Numbered from the stretch's first letter, positions 1 through 8,229 are shown. The stretch is 64,000 nt of DNA from Jannaschia faecimaris (GCF_900107415.1 NZ_FNPX01000009.1:1-64000); one strand, 5' to 3'. The notes: generated by a model from the letters alone, not told the origin. Made by a program: numbers and translations.

Positions 1-108
1 CCGCAGCATCCGCTCCTCCTCCGAAAGCTGATCCTCCAGACGGAACGCATCCGCCCAGTCAAATCGCGCAAGGTCAGGCCCGTGGCCCGTGGCGTCAGTG
101 TCTTTCAT
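1..108 (-). CDS. gcdH: glutaryl-CoA dehydrogenase, N-terminal fragment
   Basis: Only the first 36 codons lie in the window; the gene continues off the left edge. The translation begins MKDTDATGHGPDLARFDW and continues with DAFRLEDQLSEEERMLR, which matches the usual N-terminus of glutaryl-CoA dehydrogenase, where FxW, DPxxLxxQL and TEEER-like residues precede the first helices of the acyl-CoA dehydrogenase fold. That flavoenzyme oxidises and decarboxylates glutaryl-CoA to crotonyl-CoA in lysine and tryptophan breakdown. The start is fixed by a GGAGG ribosome binding site five bases upstream on the minus strand. It is divergent from coxD. Another acyl-CoA dehydrogenase remains possible because no catalytic residues are visible. 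Confidence 0.7.
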   Translation of the reverse strand, partial: MKDTDATGHGPDLARFDWADAFRLEDQLSEEERMLR

Positions 109-202
109 GAGAACCTCCAAAACGTTGATCCTGTCCTATGCCGCTGACCCTTCCATCGCAACGCGACTTGACCGCGCGGTGTGGGCCGTGCCCTTTACCG
201 AC

Positions 203-1081
203 ATGAATTCAATAGATGACGTCCAGGCCGCGTTGGCCGAACAGAATTACGTCTGCGGCCGGGCGCTGGCGACGGTGACCTATCTGGCGCTGACCTTGAA
301 GCGGCCCCTTTTTCTTGAAGGAGAGGCGGGTACTGGCAAGACCGAGATCGCCAAGGCCATTGCCGCCGCGATGGGCCGGCGTCTCATCCGTCTGCAATGC
401 TACGAAGGTCTGGATGCGGCCAGCGCCGTATACGAGTGGAATTTCGCAGCACAGATGGTCGCTATCCGCCGCGCGGAGGCCACGGGGGAGGCCCCGCCGG
501 ACCTGTTCTCTGACGACTTCCTGATCGCGCGCCCCTTGCTGGAGGCGATGCGACCGCAACCCGGCGGTGCACCAGTGTTGTTGATCGATGAGATCGACCG
601 CACCGACGCCCCGTTCGAGGCGTTCCTGCTGGAAGCATTGTCGGATTATCAGGTGACCATCCCCGAAACCGGAACCGTTACCGCGCCGGAGCCACCCATC
701 GTCATCCTGACGTCGAACCGTACGCGGGAAGTGCATGACGCGCTGAAAAGGCGATGCCTTTATCACTGGGTCGATTACCCCACGCACGAGCGCGAGATGG
801 AGATCCTTGCCGCCCGTGCGCCGGAAGCGGCCGAGGCGCTGAGCCGGGAGGTCGTCGCCTTCGTCCAGAAATTGCGTACCGAAGACTTGTTCAAGAAACC
901 CGGCGTCGCCGAGACCATCGATTGGGCCAAGTGCCTGCTGGCACTGGATATGATGGAGCTGTCGCCTGAGGTCATTTCAGACACGCTGGGCGCGTTGCTC
1001 AAGTACCAGGACGACATCCAGAAGTTGCAGGGGTCGGAGGCTAAGCGCATCCTGGACGAGGTGCGGGCGGAAGTGGCGTGA
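203..1081 (+). CDS. coxD: MoxR/CoxD-type AAA+ ATPase
   Basis: 292-residue AAA+ ATPase of the MoxR family, closest in pattern to CoxD, which works with CoxE in maturing the Mo-Cu or Mo active site of CO-dehydrogenase-like enzymes in the cytoplasm. Visible motifs are Walker A (GEAGTGKT, about residue 40), the family block IRLQCYEGLDAASAVYEWN, Walker B (VLLIDEIDR) and sensor 1 (VILTSNRTREVHDAL). I chose ATG 203 (MNSIDDVQ) because CoxD proteins normally begin SIDDVQ; earlier in-frame starts at 89 (GTG) and 107 (ATG) would run into the divergent gcdH start. No strong ribosome binding site is visible at 203. The stop overlaps the next ORF as GTGA. Function follows from family and operon context. 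Confidence 0.88.
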   Translation: MNSIDDVQAALAEQNYVCGRALATVTYLALTLKRPLFLEGEAGTGKTEIAKAIAAAMGRRLIRLQCYEGLDAASAVYEWNFAAQMVAIRRAEATGEAPPDLFSDDFLIARPLLEAMRPQPGGAPVLLIDEIDRTDAPFEAFLLEALSDYQVTIPETGTVTAPEPPIVILTSNRTREVHDALKRRCLYHWVDYPTHEREMEILAARAPEAAEALSREVVAFVQKLRTEDLFKKPGVAETIDWAKCLLALDMMELSPEVISDTLGALLKYQDDIQKLQGSEAKRILDEVRAEVA

Positions 1082-1596
1082 AATTCAAGGGTGATGAGGC
1101 GGTCTCCCGAGCGACCAGAGCGACCGGGCGCACTTTGCTGCTGCTTTCCTTCACGCTTGCAATTCACAAGGTCGGTTGGATTGAGGTCACGGAGGCGTCT
1201 GTATTTGGAGTCCGGGTCGTTTCGGGGAAACTTGAGACCCTGCTCACCGTTTTGATCATCGGTGCAGCTATTGGTCATTCGATCCAGTGGTACGGTGACA
1301 AGCTCTCCTTTGATGGATGGAACGTGAACGGAAATGAAATTGGCGTCGGCAGGTTGGATTCGAGACCAACTAAGCGCTTGGATGGGGCTGCATTTGATCT
1401 TGATCGCTTGAATGAATGGCTAACCAAAAATGAGAAGACCGATCCCGATCAAATTGATCGTCTCGTTTCTGAGATCGGTTCAATCAACTCAAAGATAGAC
1501 AGGTTTTCGAAGTTCGCTTTCGTTTACTTCTATATCTGGCATTTTGCGGTTCCTGTCGGCCTCGCAATAGCGGTTTGTGTAGCGCGAAATGCCTGA
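1078..1596 (+). CDS. hypothetical three-helix membrane protein nested between coxD and coxE
   Basis: 172-residue protein I do not recognise. It starts at GTG 1078, overlapping the coxD stop (GTGA), and ends inside the first codons of coxE (8-base overlap), so it is packed into the operon. Three hydrophobic stretches are visible: about residues 19-34, 51-68 and 146-170. Between the second and third lies a polar segment rich in Asp, Lys and Asn with heptad-like spacing (DQIDRLVSEIGSINSKIDRF), possibly a short coiled coil. Its codon use differs sharply from both neighbours: many A/T third positions (AAA, AAT, GAT, CTT, ATT) against their strongly GC3-rich genes. That suggests acquisition from another source. 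No catalytic motif is seen, so no function is proposed. Confidence 0.7.
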   Translation: MKFKGDEAVSRATRATGRTLLLLSFTLAIHKVGWIEVTEASVFGVRVVSGKLETLLTVLIIGAAIGHSIQWYGDKLSFDGWNVNGNEIGVGRLDSRPTKRLDGAAFDLDRLNEWLTKNEKTDPDQIDRLVSEIGSINSKIDRFSKFAFVYFYIWHFAVPVGLAIAVCVARNA

Positions 1597-2818
1597 ACTC
1601 CCCGCCCTCGACCTTCCCGACAACCCGCAGCTCGCCGCGAACATCGCCCATTTCGCACAGGCCTTGCGCCGCGCTGGTGTGCCTGCCGGTCCCGACCGAC
1701 TGTTGCTGGCGACACGCGCGGTGGCCGCCGCGGGATTCACCGACAAGGCCGATTTTTTCCACACGTTGCAGGCCGTCTTCGTACAGCGCCCCGAGCAGCG
1801 CGCGACCTTTGCGCAGCTTTTCCGCCTCTATTGGCGCGATCCGCGGTATCTGGAGCACATGATGGCGTTGCTGACGCCCACCGTTCGCGGCGTGCAGGAG
1901 GATCGGGGACCGAAGCCTGCGGAGAAACGTGCGGCGGAGGCGCTGCTGGATCAGCCGGAGGTCGCGACGGAGGAGAACGAGGCGGCGGAGGAGCTGACCC
2001 TCGATGCCGCAGCCACGGCCAGCGCCCGCGAAAAACTGCGCAGCCTCGATTTCGAACAGATGTCGACCGCCGAGATGGCGGAGGCCAAGCGGATGCTGGC
2101 GCGGCTGGTGCTTCCGGTGAAGCCACTGGCCAGTCGTAGGACCGGATCCGCTCACATGGGCCGGATCGATCGGCGCGCGACCTTGCGGGCGGCCCTGCGA
2201 CGAGGAGATATCGCGGCTCTTAAATACGCAAAGCCCCGGACGCGCTGGCCAAACCTGGTGGCGCTGTGTGATATTTCGGGGTCGATGTCGTCCTATTCCC
2301 GCGCGCTGCTGCATTTTCTGCACGCAGTCGCGAACCGGCAGGGACAGGGCTGGGCGGAGGTGCATGCGTTTACCTTTGGCACGCGCCTGACCAACATCAC
2401 CCGGCATTTACGTACCAAGGACGTGGACGCCGCCCTGGCCGCCGCCGGGGCCGAGGCGCAGGATTGGGAGGGGGGCACGCGCATCGGCGATGCCCTGCAC
2501 GCTTTCAACCGGGACTGGTCGCGCCGCGTTCTGGGGCAGGGTGCGGTGGTGCTTCTAGTGACCGACGGGCTGGACCGTGGCGATGCCGCGCGATTGGAAT
2601 TCGAAGCGCGGCGGCTGCACCTCACGGCCCGAAAGGTGATCTGGCTGAATCCACTGCTGCGATTCGACGGGTTCGCGCCCAAGGCAGCGGGCATTCGCGC
2701 GCTGATCGGCCATGTGGACAGCCTGCGCGCCGGTCATTCCATTGCCGCGCTGGAAGGCCTGGCCGAGAGCCTGTCGCGCCCCGATGATGCGGGCGAACTG
2801 GCGCGCCTGCGCCGATAG
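1589..2818 (+). CDS. coxE: CoxE-family von Willebrand A domain protein
   Basis: 409-residue protein of the CoxE/VWA family, the usual partner of the MoxR-type ATPase CoxD in metal-centre maturation of CO dehydrogenase and related molybdenum hydroxylases. The N-terminal part (residues 1-110) has the PDNPQLAANIAHFAQALRRAGVP-like opening typical of the family. A charged Glu/Ala linker follows at about 110-160. A VWA domain covers about residues 210-380 with the MIDAS sequence DISGSMS near residue 230 and LLVTDGLDRG near 325. It follows the AT-richer membrane ORF with an 8-base overlap, suggesting translational coupling. The family assignment is secure; the exact client enzyme, presumably CoxSLM, is inferred from the neighbourhood. 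Confidence 0.9.
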   Translation: MPELPALDLPDNPQLAANIAHFAQALRRAGVPAGPDRLLLATRAVAAAGFTDKADFFHTLQAVFVQRPEQRATFAQLFRLYWRDPRYLEHMMALLTPTVRGVQEDRGPKPAEKRAAEALLDQPEVATEENEAAEELTLDAAATASAREKLRSLDFEQMSTAEMAEAKRMLARLVLPVKPLASRRTGSAHMGRIDRRATLRAALRRGDIAALKYAKPRTRWPNLVALCDISGSMSSYSRALLHFLHAVANRQGQGWAEVHAFTFGTRLTNITRHLRTKDVDAALAAAGAEAQDWEGGTRIGDALHAFNRDWSRRVLGQGAVVLLVTDGLDRGDAARLEFEARRLHLTARKVIWLNPLLRFDGFAPKAAGIRALIGHVDSLRAGHSIAALEGLAESLSRPDDAGELARLRR

Positions 2819-2886
2819 CGCAGGATACGGGTCGCGGGGTCGCGTGACGGCAGGTCATGACGGGGGCCAAGCGAAAGGACTCTACC

Positions 2887-3372
2887 ATGAAATTTACCCC
2901 GCTCGATGCCGCCTTCGTGGCCCGGATTCGGGCCGGTGGCCCTGATGCCAACGGCCTGCCCGCCGAAACTGCCGTAAGCACCGGTGGGGGCACTCCATGC
3001 CGATCCTGCCTGCACGACGTGCCCGAAGGAGAGGAATTCCTGATCTGCGCGGCGCGTCCCTTCCCGACGCTTCAGCCTTATGCCGAGACCGGGCCGATCT
3101 TCCTGTGCAAGGCAGAGTGCGTCCCCTGGCAGGATGATGGCGTGCCGCCGATCATGACGACTTCGCCCGATTATCTCATCAAGGGCTACACCGCTGACCA
3201 TCGAATCCGGTACGGCACGGGGCAGGTCGTGAAAGCCGGTGATCTGGCACGGGAAGTGCAGATCCGCCTGTCTGATCCCTTGCTGGCCTACGTCGATGTG
3301 CGGTCCGCGCGGAACAATTGCTTCCAGTCACGCGTGGTGAGGCTCGGCGATAAGCCGCCTGATATCCGATAA
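2887..3372 (+). CDS. DUF1203 family protein
   Basis: 161-residue cytoplasmic protein matching the DUF1203 pattern: a PCR(S)CL motif with Cys near residue 38, the block EGEEFLICAARPFPTLQPYAETGPIFLC, and a C-terminal VDVRSARNNCFQSRVVR segment. The paired cysteines and conserved Arg/Tyr residues hint at an enzyme or metal-binding role, but the family has no firmly established function. ATG 2887 is preferred over an upstream in-frame ATG at 2857 because a GAAAGGA ribosome binding site sits about six bases before it. It lies downstream of coxE in the same direction with a 68-base gap, so it may be co-transcribed; a role in the cox system is not shown. Confidence 0.75.
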   Translation: MKFTPLDAAFVARIRAGGPDANGLPAETAVSTGGGTPCRSCLHDVPEGEEFLICAARPFPTLQPYAETGPIFLCKAECVPWQDDGVPPIMTTSPDYLIKGYTADHRIRYGTGQVVKAGDLAREVQIRLSDPLLAYVDVRSARNNCFQSRVVRLGDKPPDIR

Positions 3373-3448
3373 CGCTCCGGTGCTTTGGAACTGCAACAGG
3401 TTAAGGGTGTTTTGTCTTTAAGACGAATCTACACTCAAGGAGGCTTTC

Positions 3449-5452
3449 ATGCCCCGTATCCGTTCCACTGCGCTCAATCGCGCCGCCGCGCTCGCCGCCA
3501 GCGTCTCGATGCTCGTCCCCGGATTTGCCGTGCCCGCAGCGGCCCAGACCGCCGATGACATCGTGGCAGCCTGCACCGCCGAATTCGGCACCGACGCGGA
3601 CGCGACTAAAAATTGTATCGACGAACGCACATCGGATGCTGCTGCTGAAGCGGAGGCCGCCGTTGAGGCGGAGGCTCAGGCCGCTGCGGATGCTGCGGCC
3701 CAGGCGGAATCGGATGCTGCTGTCCAAGCTGAAGCGGATGCCGCCGCTGAAGAGGAGGCTGCCCGCCAAGCGGAGGCCCAGGCCGCTGCGGACGCTGCCG
3801 CTCAGGCGGAAGCGGATGCTGTTGCTCAGGCGGAGGCGGATGCTGCTGCCCAGGCTGAGGCGGAGGCTGCCGCTGAAGAGGAGGCTGCCCGTCAGGCGGA
3901 GGCCCAGGCCGCTGCGGACGCTGCCGCTCAGGCGGAGGCGGATGCTGCTGCCCAGGCTGAGGCGGAGGCTGCCGCTGAAGAGGAGGCTGCCCGTCAGGCG
4001 GAGGCCCAGGCCGCTGCGGACGCTGCCGCTCAGGCGGAAGCGGATGCTGTTGCCCAGGCTGAGGCGGAGGCTGCCGCTGAAGAGGAGGCTGCCCGTCAGG
4101 CGGAGGCCCAGGCCGCTGCGGACGCTGCCGCTCAGGCGGAAGCGGAGGCTGCTGCCCAGGCTGAGGCGGAGGCCGCCGCTGAAGAGGAGGCTGCCCGTCA
4201 GGCGGAGGCCCAGGCCGCTGCGGATGCTGCCGCTCAGGCGGAAGCGGATGCTGTCGCACCGACGACCGAAGAGACGCCGCTGGTCGAGACGCCCACGGAA
4301 AGCGCGATCGCAGCCGAAGTGGCCGCCCGCCCCGAACCCGAACTGACAGAGGACCAGCAGACCGCCGTCAATCAGGCGCAGACTGCGTTAGGTGCATTGT
4401 TAGGTGGCGATAGCGCCACGGCGGCCGCCTCCGCCGCAGTCGTGGATGGGGACGAAACCTCTGCCGATACCGTGGTCGAGGAAGAGGTTGTCGAACAGGG
4501 AGACATACGGACTTCGGACCAGGATTTCGCGACCCGCGCCGTCGTGACCGAGCAGGAAGATCGCTTTGACCGCAACGATAAGATCCTGCTGGGTGCCTTG
4601 GGTGCATTGGCTGTGGGCGCGATTCTGGTGAACCAGAACAATCGTGCACGCGTCGTCTCCAACTCGGGTGACCGGGTCGTGGTGCAACAGGACGACGGCA
4701 GCCTGCGCGTGCTTAAGGACGATGACGTCCTGCTGCGCCAAGCCGGGTCGAACGTGCGGACCGAGCGGTTCGACGACGGCTCCACCCGTACGACCGTCCT
4801 GCGAGAAGACGGCAGCCGTGTCGTGACCATTCGCGACGCTTCGTTGCGCGTGCTGCGCCGTGAGTTGATCACCGAAGGCGGCGAACGCTACACCCTGATC
4901 GATGACACCGTGGTCGTGGAACCTGTGGACGTGTCGACATTGCCCGAGCCGGTTGTCTCCTCGCGCGCGACGGCAACGGACGATCCGCTGGCCGCCGCCT
5001 TGCGCCAGCAGGAGCAACTGGACCGTCGGTTCAGTCTGGCGCAAGTGCGCAACATCGCCGAAGTGCGGGCGTTGGCCCCGGCGTTCGAGGTGAGCACGGT
5101 GACTTTCGCGTCGGGTTCGGCCGCGATTGTGCCCGAACAGGCGGGCAATCTGCGCGGTCTGGCCAACGAGGTGCTTGCAGCGATCAGGGCCAACCCGCGG
5201 GAGATCTTTCTGGTCGAGGGCCATACCGACGCAGTCGGCGATGCGGCCTATAACCTGGCCTTGTCGGACCGCCGGGCGGAAAGCCTTGCGCTGGCGCTGA
5301 ACGAGTATTTCGGCGTCCCGGTCGAAAACATGGTCGTGCAGGGCTATGGCGAGTCCTTCCTGAAGGTTCAGACACAGGGCGATGAACAGGCAAACCGTCG
5401 CGCGACGGTCCGTCAGATCACCGACCTGCTTCAAACGGCTGCGGCCAACTGA
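3449..5452 (+). CDS. OmpA-family cell-envelope protein with Ala/Glu repeats
   Basis: 667-residue exported protein. A signal peptide occupies residues 1-33 (RAAALAASVSMLVPGFAVPAAAQ, cleavage predicted after an A-A-A-Q run). Residues about 65-275 are almost entirely Ala, Glu, Gln, Asp and Arg, built from 34-residue repeats and probably forming a long helical rod. A hydrophobic Gly/Ala segment near 378-395 and a beta-rich, charged region (to about 480) follow. The C-terminal 110 residues form an OmpA-like peptidoglycan-binding domain: FLVEGHTDAVGDAAYNLALS, RRAES and GYGESFLKV with NRRATV. The likely role is anchoring peptidoglycan to the envelope. It sits between cox genes but its function appears unrelated. 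An AAGGAGG ribosome binding site precedes ATG 3449, and a hairpin terminator follows. Confidence 0.88.
   Translation: MPRIRSTALNRAAALAASVSMLVPGFAVPAAAQTADDIVAACTAEFGTDADATKNCIDERTSDAAAEAEAAVEAEAQAAADAAAQAESDAAVQAEADAAAEEEAARQAEAQAAADAAAQAEADAVAQAEADAAAQAEAEAAAEEEAARQAEAQAAADAAAQAEADAAAQAEAEAAAEEEAARQAEAQAAADAAAQAEADAVAQAEAEAAAEEEAARQAEAQAAADAAAQAEAEAAAQAEAEAAAEEEAARQAEAQAAADAAAQAEADAVAPTTEETPLVETPTESAIAAEVAARPEPELTEDQQTAVNQAQTALGALLGGDSATAAASAAVVDGDETSADTVVEEEVVEQGDIRTSDQDFATRAVVTEQEDRFDRNDKILLGALGALAVGAILVNQNNRARVVSNSGDRVVVQQDDGSLRVLKDDDVLLRQAGSNVRTERFDDGSTRTTVLREDGSRVVTIRDASLRVLRRELITEGGERYTLIDDTVVVEPVDVSTLPEPVVSSRATATDDPLAAALRQQEQLDRRFSLAQVRNIAEVRALAPAFEVSTVTFASGSAAIVPEQAGNLRGLANEVLAAIRANPREIFLVEGHTDAVGDAAYNLALSDRRAESLALALNEYFGVPVENMVVQGYGESFLKVQTQGDEQANRRATVRQITDLLQTAAAN
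3749..4256 (+). repeat. tandem 102-bp coding repeat in the OmpA-family gene
   Basis: Near-identical units begin at GAAGAGGAG codons at 3749, 3875, 3977, 4079 and 4181. The spacings are 126, 102, 102 and 102 bases; the first unit carries eight extra codons. Each unit encodes EEEAARQAEAQAAADAAAQ followed by AEAD-type residues. Differences between units are few and mostly synonymous, so the array is likely to change in copy number by slippage or recombination. The last unit is incomplete and runs into unique sequence (VAPTTEE). Confidence 0.9.
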
Positions 5453-5475
5453 TCCGCAGTCATGTCGAGGAGGCT

Positions 5476-5505
5476 GGCCCGTCCCTTTCCGGGGCGGGCC
5501 TTTCT
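5476..5505 (+). terminator. rho-independent terminator after the OmpA-family gene
   Basis: A GGCCCG-T-CCC arm pairs with GGG-G-CGGGCC around a five-base loop, followed by TTTCT. It lies 24 bases after the stop of the OmpA-family gene and in front of a copy of the dispersed 3'-end repeat. Confidence 0.7.
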
Positions 5506-5520
5506 GCGTATGGTGGTCAG

Positions 5521-5568
5521 GCTGGGGGCCAGCCCCCAGACCCCCGGGATATTTCAGGCAAGAGGAAG
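5521..5568 (+). repeat. dispersed 3'-end repeat, copy A
   Basis: CTGGGGGCCAGCCCCCAG hairpin, then ACCCCCGGGATATTTC, then a purine-rich tail GCAAGAGGAAG. It is the first of five copies in the window (others at 14353, 25646, 25841 and 44711). Its AGAGGAAG tail lies four bases before the xdhC-like start codon and can serve as that gene's ribosome binding site. Confidence 0.8.
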
Positions 5569-5571
5569 ACA

Positions 5572-6540
5572 ATGGACCGGATCGACGATGCACCGGCGGC
5601 TGCGCTTGCTTGGGCCAAGGCTGGCAAGGGCGCGGCCCTTGCCACCGTGATCGAGACGTGGGGATCGGCCCCGCGTCCGCGCGGATCGCAGCTGGCAATT
5701 TCTGAGGATGCGGAATTGGTCGGCTCGGTTTCGGGCGGGTGCGTCGAGGGGGCAGTCGTGGCCGAGGCGCTGGACGCGATGGGTGACCTGACGCACCGTG
5801 TCTTGGAATATGGCGTGTCCGATGACGAGGCTTTTGCCGTCGGGCTGGCTTGCGGTGGAAGGATCAAGGTGTTGCTGCAACCGGTTGGTGGCGGTCTGGG
5901 TATCGATTTATTGGATGACCTCGTCGCGCGGCGCGCGCGGTCAGAAGCAGTGGGGCAGGCGGTGAATGTTCGATCAGGGGCTGTGCACCTCTTGGACGAA
6001 GCGGCGCTGACCGACCGGCTGCGCGAGGATCGCAGCGGGTTCGAGCCTGACGGTGAGACATTCGTGACGCTTCACGCGCCGCCGCTGCGCCTTGCGGTGG
6101 TCGGCGGCGTGCATATTGCGCAGGCGTTGGTCCCGATGGCCCGGATCGCCGGCTATGACGTGACGGTGATCGACCCGCGCGAAGCCTTTGCCGCGCCTGA
6201 CCGTTTCCCTGATACCAAGCTCGTGCATGACTGGCCGGACGCGGCGATGGCGGCCTTCCGGCCCGATGCGCGGACGGCGGTCGTTCTTTTGACGCATGAT
6301 CCAAAACTGGACGACCCTGCGCTGACGGTCGCGCTGAATAGTGCGGCGTTCTATGTCGGAGCGCTCGGTTCCTCGCGTACGCATGCCAAGCGGGTCGCAC
6401 GGATGGCCGAGGCGGGTCTTTCCCAGGCAACAATCGCCCGCATCGACGCGCCGATCGGGTTGGATATCGGATCGAAGACGCCAGGCGAAATCGCGGTGTC
6501 GGTTCTGGCGGCGATGACACAGGCACTGCGCCGGTCATGA
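5572..6540 (+). CDS. XdhC/CoxI-family protein
   Basis: 322-residue protein of the XdhC/CoxI family, which binds molybdenum cofactor and helps insert or sulfurate it in xanthine-dehydrogenase-type enzymes; cox clusters normally carry one or two members (CoxF, CoxI). The N-terminal XdhC domain (about residues 1-120) shows ATVIETWGSAPRPRGSQLAI and GSVSGGCVEGAVV with the conserved Cys. The C-terminal Rossmann-like domain (about 160-322) shows LAVVGGVHIAQALVPMARI, VTVIDPREAFA, VVLLTHDPKLDDPAL and YVGALGSSRTHAKR. The start ATG 5572 is preceded by GAGGAAG. The stop overlaps the next gene as ATGA. Whether it equals CoxF or CoxI of form I clusters cannot be decided here, so no symbol is given. Confidence 0.88.
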   Translation: MDRIDDAPAAALAWAKAGKGAALATVIETWGSAPRPRGSQLAISEDAELVGSVSGGCVEGAVVAEALDAMGDLTHRVLEYGVSDDEAFAVGLACGGRIKVLLQPVGGGLGIDLLDDLVARRARSEAVGQAVNVRSGAVHLLDEAALTDRLREDRSGFEPDGETFVTLHAPPLRLAVVGGVHIAQALVPMARIAGYDVTVIDPREAFAAPDRFPDTKLVHDWPDAAMAAFRPDARTAVVLLTHDPKLDDPALTVALNSAAFYVGALGSSRTHAKRVARMAEAGLSQATIARIDAPIGLDIGSKTPGEIAVSVLAAMTQALRRS

Positions 6541-7511
6541 AGTTCGGATCCGTTCCTGTCGAGATCGCCCAGGGGGCGGTGCTTGCCCATACGCTGACAC
6601 TTGGGGCGGCGACGTTTCGAAAGGGCAGCGTCGTAACCGGCGATGCCGTCGCCGCGATGCGGGCGCAAGGTGTGACAGAGGTCATCGTCGCCCGTCTGGA
6701 CCCCGCTGATGTGCCGGAGAACATAGCCGCCGCGCGACTCGCCGCGGCGTTGGCCGGGGACGGGCTGGATGTTCGGGAGGCGTTTACCGGTCGCGCGAAC
6801 CTGCACGCCGCGGGACCGGGCGTGGTGGGGCTGAACGTGGCGGCAATCGATGCGGTAAACGCAGTCGATCCGATGATCACGGTGGCCACCCTGCCGCAGT
6901 GGCAGCGGGTCGCCGGGGGCACCATGGCGGCGACGGTCAAGATCATCGCCTATGCTGTGGACAGTGCTGCGCTGGACCGGGCCTGCGCCGCGGGCCGGGG
7001 GGCAATGCGGCTGCATCCGCCGGCGCTGCGCGATGCCGATCTGATCGTGACGCATCTTGGATCTGGAGGACCGGTCAAGGTTGGCCCGGTGATTGACCGT
7101 TTGGCCCGGCTGGGTGTCGAGACGAAGGTGTCGAATGTCGCGCATGACGTCGATGCCCTGTCCGAAGCGCTGACGCGCGCGACCGCGCCGCTCCGGTTGA
7201 TCCTGACGGCGTCGGCGACCTCGGACGTGGCGGACGTGGGGCCGTCGGCGCTGGCCGGTGCGGGCGGAACGCTGACGCGGTTCGGGATGCCGGTCGACCC
7301 GGGTAACCTGTTGTTCCTGGGTGAAATGGCCGGGGCGACGGTGATCGGCCTGCCGGGGTGTGCGCGGTCTCCGGCGTTGAACGGCGCGGATTGGGTGTTG
7401 GAGAGGATCGTTTGCGGCGTGCCCGTATCGGAGGCCGACATCGCGGCGATGGGCGTGGGTGGCCTGCTCAAGGAGATTCCGACCCGTCCCCAACCCCGCG
7501 AACGGCGCTAG
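6537..7511 (+). CDS. molybdopterin-binding (MoCF domain) protein of a molybdenum hydroxylase cluster
   Basis: 324-residue protein with a MoaB/MogA/MoeA-like molybdopterin-binding fold, as found beside xdhC in cox and xdh clusters. Visible blocks are GAVLAHTLTLGAATFRKGSV at the N-terminus and the segment LRLILTASATSDVADVGPSAL near residue 220, followed by GMPVDPGNLLFLGEMAGATVIGLPGCARSP near 255-290, which matches the GxPGxPxS-type binding loop in modified form. It probably handles molybdopterin during cofactor modification for CoxL. It lacks the NTP-transferase (MocA) domain that some relatives carry. ATG 6537 overlaps the preceding stop by four bases, so translation is probably coupled. The family level is fairly sure; the exact reaction is inferred. 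Confidence 0.8.
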   Translation: MKFGSVPVEIAQGAVLAHTLTLGAATFRKGSVVTGDAVAAMRAQGVTEVIVARLDPADVPENIAAARLAAALAGDGLDVREAFTGRANLHAAGPGVVGLNVAAIDAVNAVDPMITVATLPQWQRVAGGTMAATVKIIAYAVDSAALDRACAAGRGAMRLHPPALRDADLIVTHLGSGGPVKVGPVIDRLARLGVETKVSNVAHDVDALSEALTRATAPLRLILTASATSDVADVGPSALAGAGGTLTRFGMPVDPGNLLFLGEMAGATVIGLPGCARSPALNGADWVLERIVCGVPVSEADIAAMGVGGLLKEIPTRPQPRERR

Positions 7512-7611
7512 GCCGCTGCAGGGACCGTTTCGCTGCAACGCGGCATAAATCGGTTGTTTCCAGACGCGGCTTGCTGTGCTTGAGTGGAGTCCGAATTATG
7601 GAGGGCGACCA

Positions 7612-8097
7612 ATGACAAAGGTCACGATGACGGTGAACGGCAAGCCGCGGACAGCCGAGGCCGAGGGCCGGACATTGCTGGTGGAATGGCTGCGCGAAGG
7701 GCTGCGCCTGACGGGGACGCACGTCGGTTGCGACACGTCGCAATGCGGGGCCTGCGTGGTGCACGTAAACGGCGAGGCGGTGAAGGCCTGTTCCGTTCTG
7801 GCGCAGGAAATCGACGGAGCCGAGGTGACCACGGTCGAGGGCATGGCCAACGCCGACGGCAGCCTGGGCAAGATCCAGCAGGCGTTTCAGGACTACCACG
7901 GTTTGCAATGCGGATTCTGTACGCCGGGCATGGTTATGTCGACTGCGGCGCTTCTGAAAGACAATCCCAAGCCGACCGAGGCCGAGGTGCGCCACTACCT
8001 GGAAGGCAATATTTGCCGCTGCACAGGCTATCACAATATCGTCAAGGCGGTGATGGCCGCCTCGGGGCAGGAGGTTGCGCCGGTCGCCGCGGAGTAG
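7612..8097 (+). CDS. coxS: CO-dehydrogenase-type small [2Fe-2S] subunit
   Basis: 161-residue iron-sulfur subunit of a molybdenum hydroxylase. The N-terminal plant-type ferredoxin domain holds C40, C45, C48 and C60 ([10 protein letters not shown] and KAC). The C-terminal helical domain holds C100, C103, C135 and C137 (CGFC and CRC). Together they bind two [2Fe-2S] clusters that pass electrons from the molybdenum site in CoxL to FAD in CoxM. ATG 7612 is chosen over an in-frame ATG at 7576 because GGAGGG lies seven bases upstream and homologues begin at this point. The order S-L-M is that of form II (BMS) clusters; form I is M-S-L. A 132-base gap separates it from coxL. Confidence 0.95.
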   Translation: MTKVTMTVNGKPRTAEAEGRTLLVEWLREGLRLTGTHVGCDTSQCGACVVHVNGEAVKACSVLAQEIDGAEVTTVEGMANADGSLGKIQQAFQDYHGLQCGFCTPGMVMSTAALLKDNPKPTEAEVRHYLEGNICRCTGYHNIVKAVMAASGQEVAPVAAE

Positions 8098-8147
8098 GCC
8101 CGCGCAATACGAGACAGGGGCGGGGTGGACGACCCATGACCCCTCGA

Positions 8148-8172
8148 GGGCGCGGAGGGAGGAGCCGCGCCC
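8148..8172 (+). other. intra-operon stem-loop between coxS and coxL
   Basis: GGGCGCGG and CCGCGCCC arms (8-bp perfect stem) flank a nine-base loop in the 132-base coxS-coxL gap. No T-run follows, so it is more likely an mRNA processing or stability element than a terminator. A GGGAGG ribosome binding site for coxL follows downstream. Confidence 0.45.
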
Positions 8173-8229
8173 TCACCTTAAATCAGCGGGGCGAGGCCAT
8201 GGCCCCCCGCGCAAAGGGAGGAAATACAG

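Noticed and set aside
3749-4256. Possible CRISPR array because of regular repeats
   Set aside because: Repeats are contiguous, coding and in frame, with no spacers and no cas genes.
3525-4346. Long second plus-strand frame and a minus-strand frame (3606-4259) across the Ala/Glu repeat array
   Set aside because: Both are products of repetitive GC-biased codons; their translations are low-complexity Arg/Pro/Leu or Pro/Gln strings without start signals, while the OmpA-family frame has a signal peptide and a conserved domain.
4400-5698. 432-codon minus-strand frame
   Set aside because: Antisense to the OmpA-family gene and xdhC start, no family resemblance, and no ribosome binding site.
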